From Hyphomicrobiales bacterium (lineage in GTDB: Bacteria; Pseudomonadota; Alphaproteobacteria; Rhizobiales; Beijerinckiaceae), in the NCBI GenBank assembly GCA_930633525.1, contig CAKNFP010000001.1:2334001-2398000 (forward strand): a stretch of DNA of 64,000 bases, in the 5' to 3' direction. A model generated the notes under the pieces. It searched no databases, had not been told where the DNA came from, and was given only the letters and a program-made list of their open reading frames with translations. Position numbers and translations under genes: made by a program. Of this stretch, positions 52,898 through 62,253 are shown one piece after another. The stretch's first letter is position 1; every line of letters begins with the position of its first letter.

Positions 52898-53584
52898 ATC
52901 AACCTACCGTCCGATCAATGTTGCAGCAGCGCTGATAGCCTGTTGTCTGACTTGATGACTGACGGGGTTGTCATTCCCGCCGCAACGCACGATCCCTTGA
53001 AATACCTTCGTCTTACAACTGGTCACCGTTCCAGCCTTGCTGGTGCGCGACCGGATGCCCGCTTCATCCTTGTTCTCGAGGAGTAGCACGGGGTTCACCC
53101 GAGCCGCCCGGGAGCACCGTTCATTATCGCAGGCCATAAGGCTGCCAGCGATCTATGATCAGCCATGCCGAGGGCGCAGGGCAAAATAACGCTCTCTCCC
53201 ATCCGACATGAAAGCCTCGCGTCCCGAATGGCAGGCATGAATAGGGAATCGCTCAGAAGTGGCAATCCTGGTTTCTCACCGCGCTGTTCATGCCTGCGAA
53301 GGCGACTTTCCGCCGCGATCTTCAACCCTTCGCTAACCATGAGGCCCCGGCTGCGCTATTAGGTCGCAATTAGTTGATATTGTTAACAATTCATTGCGAA
53401 TGATCGGCCTCGCCGCCCCCCTTCCGGCATCCTGAGGGCTCCTCCTATCGCGCCAGAGCGGCTCTCCAGGATACCGACGGCGCCATCCCAGCCGGCCAGG
53501 CCTCCGATTCGGGCATGTTGACTCACCTGAGAGAGGGGGATAAATTAGAACAAATCAGGAACATTATACCGCAAGGATTTTTCC
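52898..53584. other. Non-coding region between tRNA-Asn and imuA
   Basis: About 690 bp without a supportable gene; short frames on both strands have no ribosome-binding site or family resemblance. The last 50 bp contain the LexA box and promoter of imuA. Confidence 0.5.
53548..53562 (+). promoter_or_regulatory. LexA (SOS) box
   Basis: GAAC-AAATCAG-GAAC, an exact match to the alphaproteobacterial LexA operator GAAC-N7-GAAC, 22 bp before the imuA ATG. It places imuA-imuB-dnaE2 under DNA-damage control. Confidence 0.9.
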
Positions 53585-54490
53585 ATGAGCACCGCGAGGG
53601 GATCTCTCGTCGGGCTACGGCACGATATTGCCTCCATCGTCACGACGGACAGGGCCATTGAAGCCCTGTCGGCGCGGGCCTTGGATGAAGGGCGTTTTCC
53701 GCTTGGGCTGCCTGCCCTCGATACCGCCATCGGCGGCGGGCTGCGGCGGGCGGCCTTGCATGAAATCTTCCCCGGCAGAGCGAGCGACGCGGCCGCCACA
53801 CGCGGATTCGGCCTTGCCCTCACCGCCTGCGCGGCGGTCCATCGTCCCGTCATCTGGGTGCGTCAGGACATGGTCGCGCAGGAACAGGGTGAATTGCACG
53901 CGCCCGGGCTCCAGGCATTCGGCCTGCCGCCGGAGGACGTTGTGCTGCTGCGCATGCCAGATGCCCTGCAGGCCTTGCGGGCAGGCCATGAGGCCTTGCG
54001 CTGCCAGGCTCCCGGCGTCGTGGTCGTCGAACTCTGGGGGGCACCGAAAGCCCTCGACCTCACGGCGAGCCAGCGTCTCAACCGCGCCGCGGCCAAGGCC
54101 GGCGTCACCGCCCTCCTCATCCGCAGCGGCACGGGTGCCGCGCCGCAGCCGAGCGCCGCGCTGACCCGGTGGAGCGTGTGTTCGGCGCCCTCCTCCCATC
54201 TCGCGGCCGGGGCTCCCGGCGCGCCGGCTTTCGAGATCGGCCTGCTGCTGCACAGGGAGGGCTATCCACCACAGACTTTCCGCGTGGAGTGGAATCGCGA
54301 TGACCGTGCCTTCCGAAAAGCGGCGCTATCTCGCCCTGTGGCTGCCTCTTCTGGCGACCGACCGACTGCATCGCCTGTCCGCGAGAACCGGCCGGCCGGC
54401 TGGAATGTCGTCTCCCTCCAAGGTCCCTTCCATGGCGACAGCCGTGTCGACCACCCCTGGCAAATCGGCCGGAGACGTGCAGCGGGCTGA
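53585..54490 (+). CDS. imuA: ImuA, SOS mutagenesis accessory protein
   Basis: 301 residues, SulA/RecA-like accessory factor of the ImuA-ImuB-DnaE2 mutasome. FPLGLPALDTAIGGGLRRAA and ALHEIFPGRASDAAATRGFG are typical of the family, as is the central VVVVELWGAPKALDLTASQR. The last 63 residues are read in a region that also encodes the ImuB N-terminus in another frame: the two genes overlap by 191 bp, and ImuA is longer than its usual 230-260 residues. First gene of the SOS operon. Confidence 0.92.
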   Translation: MSTARGSLVGLRHDIASIVTTDRAIEALSARALDEGRFPLGLPALDTAIGGGLRRAALHEIFPGRASDAAATRGFGLALTACAAVHRPVIWVRQDMVAQEQGELHAPGLQAFGLPPEDVVLLRMPDALQALRAGHEALRCQAPGVVVVELWGAPKALDLTASQRLNRAAAKAGVTALLIRSGTGAAPQPSAALTRWSVCSAPSSHLAAGAPGAPAFEIGLLLHREGYPPQTFRVEWNRDDRAFRKAALSRPVAASSGDRPTASPVRENRPAGWNVVSLQGPFHGDSRVDHPWQIGRRRAAG

Positions 54491-55985
54491 GGCTGCTTCT
54501 CCCGCGCCACCCCTTGCCGTCGTCGCCAAGATCAAGAGCGCCCTGCGCATCGTCCAGGCCGACGCCCACGCCCGCAGGCTTGGGCTGCGACCTGGCCTTA
54601 CCCTGGCCGATGCCCGTGCGCGCGTGCCGCATCTCACCCTGGCCGATGAGGATCAGATGGCGGATCTCGCCCTGCGCGATCACATCGCCGACTGGTGCGA
54701 TCGCTATACGCCGCTGGTCGGTATCGATGGCGAGGACGGCCTCCAGCTCGATATCACCGGCTGCGCGCATCTCTTTGGGGGCGAGGCCGAGTTGCGCGAC
54801 GATCTCATGGCGCGTCTTGCGGCCCAGGGTTTCACCGCCCTGAGCGCCATCGCCGATACGCCCGATGCGGCGCGGGCGCTCGCCCGCCACGGCCAGGGAG
54901 GGCTCGTTCCCTCCGGCATGGAAAGGGAAGCCGTCCGCCCCCTGCCTGTCGCGGCCCTCGGTCTGGAGGGGCAGAGTCTGCGCGCCCTCACCCGCGCCGG
55001 CCTCACAACCATCGGCGATCTCGCCAGCCGGCCGCGTGCCCCGCTCGCCGCGCGGTTTGGCGCGGATCTCGTCAGTCGGCTGGCCCGCACCCTTGGCGAG
55101 GCCCAGCACCCCATCTCGCCGCGCCGGCCTGTGCCGGAGCTTCTGGCGACACGGCGCTTCGCCGAGCCGATCGCTCTGATGGATACGGTGCTGGCAACCT
55201 TGCGCGGGCTGGGGCGGGAGCTGGAGGCCATGCTGGCGGAGCGGGGTGCTGGCGGGCGCCATTTCGAGGCCTCGCTCTATCGGGCCGATGGCGCCATCCG
55301 CCGCGTCCGGATCGAAACCGGACGTCCCCTGCGCGACGCGGCCATCGTGACCAAGCTGTTGGCCGAGCGGATTGCCGCCCTCACCGATCCGATCGATCCG
55401 GGTTTCGGCTTCGACATGATACGCCTTGACGTTCTCGCCGCCGAGACCATGACCACGGTCCAGAACGGCCTCGATGGCCGCCAGCACGATGCGGAAAGCC
55501 TGGCAGATCTCATCGACCGGCTGAGCGTGCGCTATGGACAGGCACGGGTTCTGCGCTTCACGCCCGAGGACAGCCATGTCCCGGAGCGCATGGTGCGCCT
55601 CGTTCCGGCGATCGCCCCCGGCGGCAGGCAGGACAAATCCGGGACAGCCTGGCGCCAGGATTTGGCCGGCGGTGGTCTGGCCGGCGATCCGCCGGCCCAG
55701 CCGTTCTGCCTGTTCGATCCGCCGCAGCCCATCGAGACCCTGGCCGAGGTGCCGGATGGGCCGCCGCTGCGCTTCCTGTGGCGGCGGGTCATGCATGAAA
55801 TCGCCGCCGCCGAAGGGCCGGAGCGCATCGCGCCGGAATGGTGGCGCGAGGCTGAGGGCGCGCTGACCCGCGATTATTTCCGTGTCGAGGACCGCAACGG
55901 CCACCGCTTCTGGCTGTTCCGCGAGGGCCTCTACGCAGTGGAGATCAAGCATCCCCGCTGGTTCCTGCACGGCCTGTTTGCCTGA
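54300..55985 (+). CDS. imuB: ImuB, Y-family polymerase-like mutasome hub
   Basis: 561 residues. Y-family fold without the catalytic acidic residue at the N-terminus (KRRYLALWLPLLATDRLHRL replaces the DinB HxDxDAFFA motif), as known for ImuB, which bridges DnaE2, ImuA and the beta clamp. Other marks: VKIKSALRIVQ-like segment AKIKSALRIVQADAHARRLG, GLQLDITGCAHLFGG, a thumb with LTRAGLTTIGDLASRPRAPL and the LF motif QPFCLFDPPQPIE, a likely clamp-binding site. A 40-residue Ser/Pro/Ala insertion after residue 25 coincides with the part overlapping imuA. Confidence 0.93.
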   Translation: MTVPSEKRRYLALWLPLLATDRLHRLSARTGRPAGMSSPSKVPSMATAVSTTPGKSAGDVQRAEAASPAPPLAVVAKIKSALRIVQADAHARRLGLRPGLTLADARARVPHLTLADEDQMADLALRDHIADWCDRYTPLVGIDGEDGLQLDITGCAHLFGGEAELRDDLMARLAAQGFTALSAIADTPDAARALARHGQGGLVPSGMEREAVRPLPVAALGLEGQSLRALTRAGLTTIGDLASRPRAPLAARFGADLVSRLARTLGEAQHPISPRRPVPELLATRRFAEPIALMDTVLATLRGLGRELEAMLAERGAGGRHFEASLYRADGAIRRVRIETGRPLRDAAIVTKLLAERIAALTDPIDPGFGFDMIRLDVLAAETMTTVQNGLDGRQHDAESLADLIDRLSVRYGQARVLRFTPEDSHVPERMVRLVPAIAPGGRQDKSGTAWRQDLAGGGLAGDPPAQPFCLFDPPQPIETLAEVPDGPPLRFLWRRVMHEIAAAEGPERIAPEWWREAEGALTRDYFRVEDRNGHRFWLFREGLYAVEIKHPRWFLHGLFA

Positions 55986-56006
55986 GGCCAGCATCGAGAC
56001 ACCGCC

Positions 56007-59000
56007 ATGTCGGACGACATCATTCCGCCCCCTCTTCTTTATGGCGATCCGGTCGCCGCCACGCATTTTTCCTTCCTGTGCGGCACCTCGCATCCGGCCG
56101 AGATGGTCCGGCGCGCCGCCGCACTCGGCCAGAACGGCATCGGCATTGCGGATCGCAACACCGTGGCCGGGGTCGTGCGCGCCTATGTGCCGGTGCGCGA
56201 CGCCGCGCGCGCCTATGCCAAGGAGAATGCTGGCGCCGCCCTGCCCTTCAAGCTCCTGGTCGGCGCCCGGCTCGCCTTCACCGACGGCACGCCTGACATC
56301 GTCGCCTATCCCGCCGATCGCGACGGCTGGGGCCGCCTCTGCCGGTTGCTCACGGTCGGCAACCGGCGTGGCCTCAAGGGCGAATGCCTTCTCACCCGCG
56401 ATGACCTCATCGCCGACACCCGCAACCTCCTCCTCATCCTGATGCCGCCGCGCGACATCAGCGCCTGCGCCGACGCCCTGCCCATTCTGGCAGAAGCCAC
56501 CCCCGGAGCACTATGGCTCGGCGCCACTCGGCCCCAGCGCGGGGCGGACCGCCGACGCCTCCTCGATCTGAAGAGGCTGGCGGCCGCCCACGACGTGCCA
56601 CTCATCGCCACCAGTGACGCGCTCTACGCAACGCCCGAGGAACGCCCCTTGCAGGATGTGGTCACCTGCATCCGCGAGGGGCTGAAGATCGCCAGCGCCG
56701 GGCGCATCCTGGAGGCCAATGCCGAGCGTCATCTGAAGGAACCGGAGGAAATGGCGCGCCTGTTCCGGGATGCCCCGGAGGCCATCACCGAGACCCAGCA
56801 TCTGTTCGCCCGGTCGGATTTCTGCCTGTCGCAGCTCAAATATGATTATCCCGAGGAGCCGGTGCCGCCGGGCAAGACGCCCCAGGGCCATCTGGAGGAT
56901 CTCGTCTGGCGGCGCGCGGAGCTGCGCTATCCCGATGGCACGCCGGAGAAGGTGGGAAGCCTCCTCAAACAGGAGCTCGCCTTCATCGCCGAGCAAGACT
57001 ATGCGCGCTATTTCCTGACCATCCACGACATCGTGCGCTTCGCCGACGACCAGGGCATCCTCTGCCAGGGGCGCGGCTCGGCCGCCAATTCGGTGGTCTG
57101 CTTCATCCTCGGCATCACCAATGTCGATCCTGAAGATATCAATGTGCTCTTCGCGCGCTTTCTCTCGAAGGAGCGTGAGGAGCCGCCTGACATCGACGTC
57201 GATTTCGAGCATGAGCGGCGCGAGGAGGTGATCCAGCACATCTACGAGCGTTACGGCCGCGAGCGCGCCGGCATTGCCGCGACCGTCATCTGCTATCGCC
57301 CGCGCAGCGCCATCCGCGAGGTCGGCAAGGTCTTCGGCCTCAGCGAGGACGTGACGGCCGCGCTCGCCTCGACGGTCTGGGGCAGCCATGGCGAGGAGCT
57401 GCCGGAAGGCCATGTGCGCCAGGCCGGGCATCAGCCCCTCAATCCGGAGATCGCGCGGGCCGTCCATTTCGCCAATCTCCTCATGGGCGCGCCGCGCCAC
57501 CTCTCCCAGCATGTGGGCGGCTTCATCCTCACGCGCGGCCGGCTCGACGAGACCGTGCCCATCGGCAATGCGGCCATGGCGGAGCGCACCTTCATCGAAT
57601 GGGACCGCGACGACATCGACGTGCTCGGCCTGATGAAGGTCGACGTGCTGGCGCTCGGCATGCTCACCTGCATCCGCAAGGCGCTGGTGATGCTGAAGGA
57701 TGAGAAGGGCATCGAAAAAACGCTGTCCTCGATCGAACACAACGACGAAGTCTACGACATGCTGTGCCGGGGCGATTCCATCGGCCTCTTCCAGGTGGAG
57801 AGCCGCGCCCAGATGAGCATGCTGCCGCGCCTGAAGCCGCGGAAATTCTATGATCTCGTCATTCAGGTGGCGATCGTCAGGCCCGGCCCCATCCAGGGCA
57901 ACATGGTCCATCCCTATCTGCGTCGCCGCGCCAATAAGGAACCTGTTGTCTTCCCCTCGCCGGGACCGGGCTATCCGCAGGATGAGCTGCGGCAGGTGCT
58001 CGGCGAAACCTATGGTGTTCCGCTCTTCCAGGAACAGGCGATGCGGCTTGCCATCGTCGCGGCGGACTTTTCCGCGGACGAGGCCAATGGGCTGCGCCGC
58101 GCCATGGCCACCTTCCGCCATGTCGGCACCATCCACACTTTCAAGACCAAGATGGTCGAGGGCATGGTGCGGCGCGGCTATGAGCGCGAATTCGCCGAAC
58201 GGTGCTTCGCGCAGATCGAGGGCTTCGGCAGCTACGGCTTTCCGGAAAGCCATGCCGCCGCCTTCGCCCATCTCGTCTATATCTCGGCCTGGATCAAATG
58301 CCATCATCCGGACGTCTTCGCCTGCGCGCTTCTCAATTCCCAGCCCATGGGCTTCTATGCCCCGGCGCAGATCGTGCGGGACGCGCGCGAGCATGATGTC
58401 GAGGTGCGTGCCGCCGATATCAACGCGAGCCACTGGGACAACACTCTGGAGCCCTGCGTGGGGGGAAAACACGCCTTGCGCCTCGGCCTGCGCCAGCTCG
58501 ACGGCTTCCAGGAGGCCTGGGCGGAGACGCTCGCCAACCGGCGCGGCATGGGTTTTCCCGATCTCGAGACGCTCGCCCGGCGCACCGCCCTGCCCCGCCG
58601 CGCCCTGGAAATCCTGGCCGATGCCGATGCCTGCCGCTCGATAGGCCTCGACCGGCGCGAGGCGGCCTGGGCCGTGCGCCGCCTGCCCGACAGTGTGCCT
58701 CTGCCGCTGTTCGCCGCCGCGGATGCCGCCGAACTGGCGGCCGAGCCGGATGTGCATCTGCCGGCCATGCCGATCGCCGAACATGTCGTCACCGACTATC
58801 AGACGACCCGGCTGTCCCTGAAGGCCCATCCCGTCCATTTCCTGCGCCCGCTCTATCGGCGCGAGGGCCTTCTCTCCTGCGAGGAGGTGAGGCAGAGCCG
58901 CAACGGCCTCTGGGCGCGCACGGCCGGGATCGTGCTGGTGCGCCAGCGACCCGGCAAGGGCAATGTGGTGTTCATGACCCTCGAGGACGAAACCGGCATC

Positions 59001-59270
59001 GCCAATATCGTGGTCTGGGCCAATCTCTTCGCCCGTTTTCGCGGCGAGGTCATGGGCGCGCGTATCATCGAGGTCGCCGGGCAGATCCAGCGCAGCGAAG
59101 ACGATGTCGTCCATGTCATCGCCCGGCGCCTCACCGACCGCAGCCGCGACCTCGGTTATCTCCGCGAGGGAGAAGGCCTTCCGGACGATGGCTCCGCCCG
59201 GAATGCGGCACGCACGAGCGGCCACCCGCGCAATGTGCGGGTCCTGCCCCGCTCACGCGACTTCCATTGA
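56007..59270 (+). CDS. dnaE2: Error-prone DNA polymerase III alpha subunit
   Basis: 1087 residues (also called ImuC). N-terminal PHP domain starting HFSFLCGTSHPAEMVRRAAA, polymerase core with QGRGSAANSVVCFILGIT and the catalytic motif PPDIDVDFEHERREEV, then KVDVLALGMLTCIRKAL, and a C-terminal helix-hairpin-helix and OB-fold part (TAGIVLVRQRPGKGNVVFMT). It performs the translesion synthesis of the SOS mutasome. It starts 21 bp after imuB in the same operon. Confidence 0.96.
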   Translation: MSDDIIPPPLLYGDPVAATHFSFLCGTSHPAEMVRRAAALGQNGIGIADRNTVAGVVRAYVPVRDAARAYAKENAGAALPFKLLVGARLAFTDGTPDIVAYPADRDGWGRLCRLLTVGNRRGLKGECLLTRDDLIADTRNLLLILMPPRDISACADALPILAEATPGALWLGATRPQRGADRRRLLDLKRLAAAHDVPLIATSDALYATPEERPLQDVVTCIREGLKIASAGRILEANAERHLKEPEEMARLFRDAPEAITETQHLFARSDFCLSQLKYDYPEEPVPPGKTPQGHLEDLVWRRAELRYPDGTPEKVGSLLKQELAFIAEQDYARYFLTIHDIVRFADDQGILCQGRGSAANSVVCFILGITNVDPEDINVLFARFLSKEREEPPDIDVDFEHERREEVIQHIYERYGRERAGIAATVICYRPRSAIREVGKVFGLSEDVTAALASTVWGSHGEELPEGHVRQAGHQPLNPEIARAVHFANLLMGAPRHLSQHVGGFILTRGRLDETVPIGNAAMAERTFIEWDRDDIDVLGLMKVDVLALGMLTCIRKALVMLKDEKGIEKTLSSIEHNDEVYDMLCRGDSIGLFQVESRAQMSMLPRLKPRKFYDLVIQVAIVRPGPIQGNMVHPYLRRRANKEPVVFPSPGPGYPQDELRQVLGETYGVPLFQEQAMRLAIVAADFSADEANGLRRAMATFRHVGTIHTFKTKMVEGMVRRGYEREFAERCFAQIEGFGSYGFPESHAAAFAHLVYISAWIKCHHPDVFACALLNSQPMGFYAPAQIVRDAREHDVEVRAADINASHWDNTLEPCVGGKHALRLGLRQLDGFQEAWAETLANRRGMGFPDLETLARRTALPRRALEILADADACRSIGLDRREAAWAVRRLPDSVPLPLFAAADAAELAAEPDVHLPAMPIAEHVVTDYQTTRLSLKAHPVHFLRPLYRREGLLSCEEVRQSRNGLWARTAGIVLVRQRPGKGNVVFMTLEDETGIANIVVWANLFARFRGEVMGARIIEVAGQIQRSEDDVVHVIARRLTDRSRDLGYLREGEGLPDDGSARNAARTSGHPRNVRVLPRSRDFH

Positions 59271-59275
59271 CGGCG

Positions 59276-59294
59276 CCTCCCCGGCGGGAAGAGG
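59276..59294. repeat. Degenerate copy of the GC-rich palindromic repeat
   Basis: CCTCCCC-GGC-GGGAAGAGG right after dnaE2, an imperfect version of the palindromes at 28461, 28543, 32685, 32791 and 37538. It lies between the convergent dnaE2 and ugpC genes. Confidence 0.45.
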
Positions 59295-59347
59295 TAACGC
59301 TAATCGCCATGCGTGGGCGCGTTCGCGCTACATCCGCTCCAGCCCCG

Positions 59348-60448
59348 TCATACCCGCTGGGATGAACGCGATGCCCCCGCTGCCGCTTTCTGAGCAGAGG
59401 CATCCGCCTGCACCCTTTTGCCGTCGGCATCGAAGAAATGCAGCTTGTCGAAAGGGGCCGCGACCTTGAGCTTGCCGGTCTCGGGTACGGCCGCTCGTCC
59501 CGGCAGGCGCACGACGATCGGCGCATCCTGGATGCGCGCGTAGAGATAGCTCTCAGCCCCCACGGGTTCCAGAACATCGATTGTTACATCGAAAGTAATG
59601 CCGCGTTCGGGTTTCATCTCCGGGGTTCCCAGATCCTCCGGCCGGATGCCGACGGTCACGGCGCCCGCCGGCAAAACGCCTTCAAGCGCGGCACCAACGG
59701 CCGAAAGGCGATCCGGGGCCAGCAGGTTCATGGGTGGGGCGCCGATGAAGCTCGCCACGAAGGTCGTCGCGGGCTCCTCATAGACATCGAGCGGCGCCCC
59801 CACCTGCTCGATCCGCCCGCTGTTCATGACGACGAGGACATCGGCGAGCGTCATCGCCTCGAGCTGATCGTGCGTCACATAGATGCTGGTGACGCCGAGA
59901 TCGCGCTGCAGGCGACGGATCTCGACGCGCATCTGGCCACGCAGCTTCGCATCAAGGTTCGACAGCGGCTCGTCGAACAGGAAGACCTTGGGATCACGGA
60001 CGATGGCGCGGCCCATGGCGACACGCTGACGCTGGCCGCCGGAGAGCTGGCGCGGCCTGCGGTCGAGCAAGGAGCCGAGCTCGAGCATGCGGGCGGCCTC
60101 GCGCACCTTGCGCTCGATCTCCGGCTTCGGCGTGCCACGGTTGCGCAGGCCATAGGCCATGTTGTCGTAGACGCTCATATGCGGATAGAGCGCGTAGTTC
60201 TGAAACACCATGGCGATGTCCCGCTCCGCCGGCTCCAGCGCATTCACCACGCGGCCGTCGATCTCGATGGTGCCGGTGGTGATGTCCTCGAGCCCGGCGA
60301 TCATGCGCAGCAGGGTGGACTTGCCGCAGCCGGACGGACCGACGAGCACGCAGAGCGCGCCATCGGGAACGCTGAGCTCAACGCCCTTCACCGCTTCCAT
60401 GCCACCCGCATAGACCTTGCGCACCGTCTTCAGAGCAACTGTCGCCAT
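59348..60448 (-). CDS. ugpC: sn-Glycerol-3-phosphate ABC transporter, ATP-binding protein
   Basis: 366 residues. Walker [10 protein letters not shown] (37-45), signature [16 protein letters not shown], Walker [18 protein letters not shown]-loop [11 protein letters not shown], and a C-terminal TOBE domain (about 235-340). The ATG of [13 protein letters not shown] directly follows the ugpE stop, which excludes the ATG seven codons earlier. Last gene of ugpBAEC. Convergent with dnaE2. Confidence 0.92.
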   Translation of the reverse strand: MATVALKTVRKVYAGGMEAVKGVELSVPDGALCVLVGPSGCGKSTLLRMIAGLEDITTGTIEIDGRVVNALEPAERDIAMVFQNYALYPHMSVYDNMAYGLRNRGTPKPEIERKVREAARMLELGSLLDRRPRQLSGGQRQRVAMGRAIVRDPKVFLFDEPLSNLDAKLRGQMRVEIRRLQRDLGVTSIYVTHDQLEAMTLADVLVVMNSGRIEQVGAPLDVYEEPATTFVASFIGAPPMNLLAPDRLSAVGAALEGVLPAGAVTVGIRPEDLGTPEMKPERGITFDVTIDVLEPVGAESYLYARIQDAPIVVRLPGRAAVPETGKLKVAAPFDKLHFFDADGKRVQADASAQKAAAGASRSSQRV

Positions 60449-60449
60449 G

Positions 60450-61301
60450 TTACTTTTCCGTCTCGACAAGGCCCTTCACGAACCAGCGCTGCATCAGCAC
60501 GACCACGGCCACCGGGGGCAGGATGGCGAAGATCGTCGTCACCATGACGAGGTGCCATTGGGTGTCGGCGTCGGCATAGGAGATCATCTTGCGGAGCGCG
60601 ATGATGATCGTGTTCATATCGTTGCTGTTGGTGACCAGAAGCGGCCAGAGATACTGCGTCCATCCGTAGATGAAGAGGATGACGAAAAGCGCCGCGATAT
60701 TGGTCTTCGACAGGGGCAGCACGAAATCGAAGAAGAACCGCCATGGCCCTGCCCCGTCGACCCGCGCCGCCTCCAGAAGCTCGCCCGGGATGGTCATGAA
60801 GAACTGGCGGAACAAAAGCGTCGCCGTGGCCGAGGCCATCAGGGGCAGGGTGAGGCCCGTGTAGGTGTCGATGAGCCCGAGATCCACCATGACCTTGTAG
60901 GTCGGCAGAATGCGCACTTCGACCGGCAGCATCAGGGTGATGAAGATCAGCCAGAAAAACGTCATCCGGAACGGAAAGCGGAAGAAGACGATCGCATAGG
61001 CGGACAGGATCGATATGACGATCTTGCCGACCGCGACGGCGAGCGCGACGATCGACGTATTGATCAGGAGGCGCCAGACATTGACCCCGCCGACGCGGCC
61101 GAGCCCGCCAAACAACGCCTCGTAGTAGTTGTCGAGGAAATGGCCGCCCGGCACGAGCTGCAGCGGCGGCCGCAGGATCTGCTGCAGGGAGAGGGTCGAC
61201 GCCACGAAGGTGTAGTAGATCGGGAAAACGACCACCAGGATGCCGACGATCAGCACGGCATGGCTGAGCCAGGTTCTCTTGTTCTTGGCGCGCTCAGGCA
61301 T
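60450..61301 (-). CDS. ugpE: sn-Glycerol-3-phosphate ABC transporter permease
   Basis: 283 residues, near the 281 of E. coli UgpE. Six helices starting [23 protein letters not shown] loop [20 protein letters not shown]; characteristic [20 protein letters not shown] and [18 protein letters not shown]. The ATG overlaps the ugpA stop by 8 bp. Confidence 0.94.
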   Translation of the reverse strand: MPERAKNKRTWLSHAVLIVGILVVVFPIYYTFVASTLSLQQILRPPLQLVPGGHFLDNYYEALFGGLGRVGGVNVWRLLINTSIVALAVAVGKIVISILSAYAIVFFRFPFRMTFFWLIFITLMLPVEVRILPTYKVMVDLGLIDTYTGLTLPLMASATATLLFRQFFMTIPGELLEAARVDGAGPWRFFFDFVLPLSKTNIAALFVILFIYGWTQYLWPLLVTNSNDMNTIIIALRKMISYADADTQWHLVMVTTIFAILPPVAVVVLMQRWFVKGLVETEK

Positions 61302-62178
61302 AATGCACCTTGCGCTCGACATAGCGGAACTGGATCGCGGTGAGGGCGATGACGATGCCCATGAGGATGACCGACTGGGCGGCCGAACTGCCGAGCATCA
61401 GATTGACGAACCCGTCGTTGTACACCTTGTAGACCAGCGTCTCCGTCGCCTTGCCCGGCCCGCCGCCGGTGACGGCGTGGATGATGCCGAAGGTGTCGAA
61501 GAAGGCGTAGACGGTGTTCACCACAAGCAGGAAGAAGCTCGTCGGCGCGAGAAGCGGGAAAACGATGGTCCAGAAGCGCTTCATCTCGCGGGCGCCGTCC
61601 ACCGCCGCCGCCTCGAGCAAGCTCTTAGGAATCGCCTGCAACCCTGCGACAAAGAACAGGAAATTATAGCTGATCTGTTTCCAGGCAGCGGCCAGAATGA
61701 CAAGCATCATGGCCTGGTTGCCGTTGAGCAGCGGATCCCAATCATAGCCAGAGCGCCGCAGCATATAGGCGAAGGTGCCGATGGTCGGGTTGAACAGGAA
61801 GAGCCACAGCATGCCGGCGATGGCGGGTGCGACCGCATAGGGCCAGATCATGAGCGTGCGGTAGAAGCCCCTGCCCTTGATCACCTTGTCGGCCATGACA
61901 GCCAGCACGAGCGCGATCGCCATGGGTATCAAGGCTGTCGCGGCGGAGAAGATGATCGTTGTCTGAACCGAGCCGATATAGTCGGGATCGCTAAGGACCT
62001 GCCGGAAATTGGCGAGACCGACAAAGGTGGTGGCAAGACCGAAGGGGTCCTCGCGCAAGGCCGACTGCCGAAGCGCCTGGGACGCCGGCCAGTAGAAAAA
62101 GACCAGCGTGATGGCGATCTGCGGCACCAGCAGCAGATAGGGCAGCACCTTGTGGGGAAAGATCACTCGTGACGTCAC
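61294..62178 (-). CDS. ugpA: sn-Glycerol-3-phosphate ABC transporter permease
   Basis: 294 residues, starting at GTG. Six helices starting [23 protein letters not shown] loop [34 protein letters not shown] and [20 protein letters not shown] are typical of UgpA. A second GTG four codons in is an alternative start. 75 bp after ugpB. Confidence 0.94.
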   Translation of the reverse strand: MTSRVIFPHKVLPYLLLVPQIAITLVFFYWPASQALRQSALREDPFGLATTFVGLANFRQVLSDPDYIGSVQTTIIFSAATALIPMAIALVLAVMADKVIKGRGFYRTLMIWPYAVAPAIAGMLWLFLFNPTIGTFAYMLRRSGYDWDPLLNGNQAMMLVILAAAWKQISYNFLFFVAGLQAIPKSLLEAAAVDGAREMKRFWTIVFPLLAPTSFFLLVVNTVYAFFDTFGIIHAVTGGGPGKATETLVYKVYNDGFVNLMLGSSAAQSVILMGIVIALTAIQFRYVERKVHYA

Positions 62179-62253
62179 GCGGGCTCCATGGTCGGCAGCT
62201 CCTGACGACGATCCGCCCGCGACAGCGTCGCGGGCGGACTGAACGGGCCGAAT

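Noticed and set aside
54117..59225. Very long antisense frames (658 and 904 codons) opposite imuB and dnaE2
   Set aside because: imuB and dnaE2 show intact family motifs along their length; the antisense frames show none.
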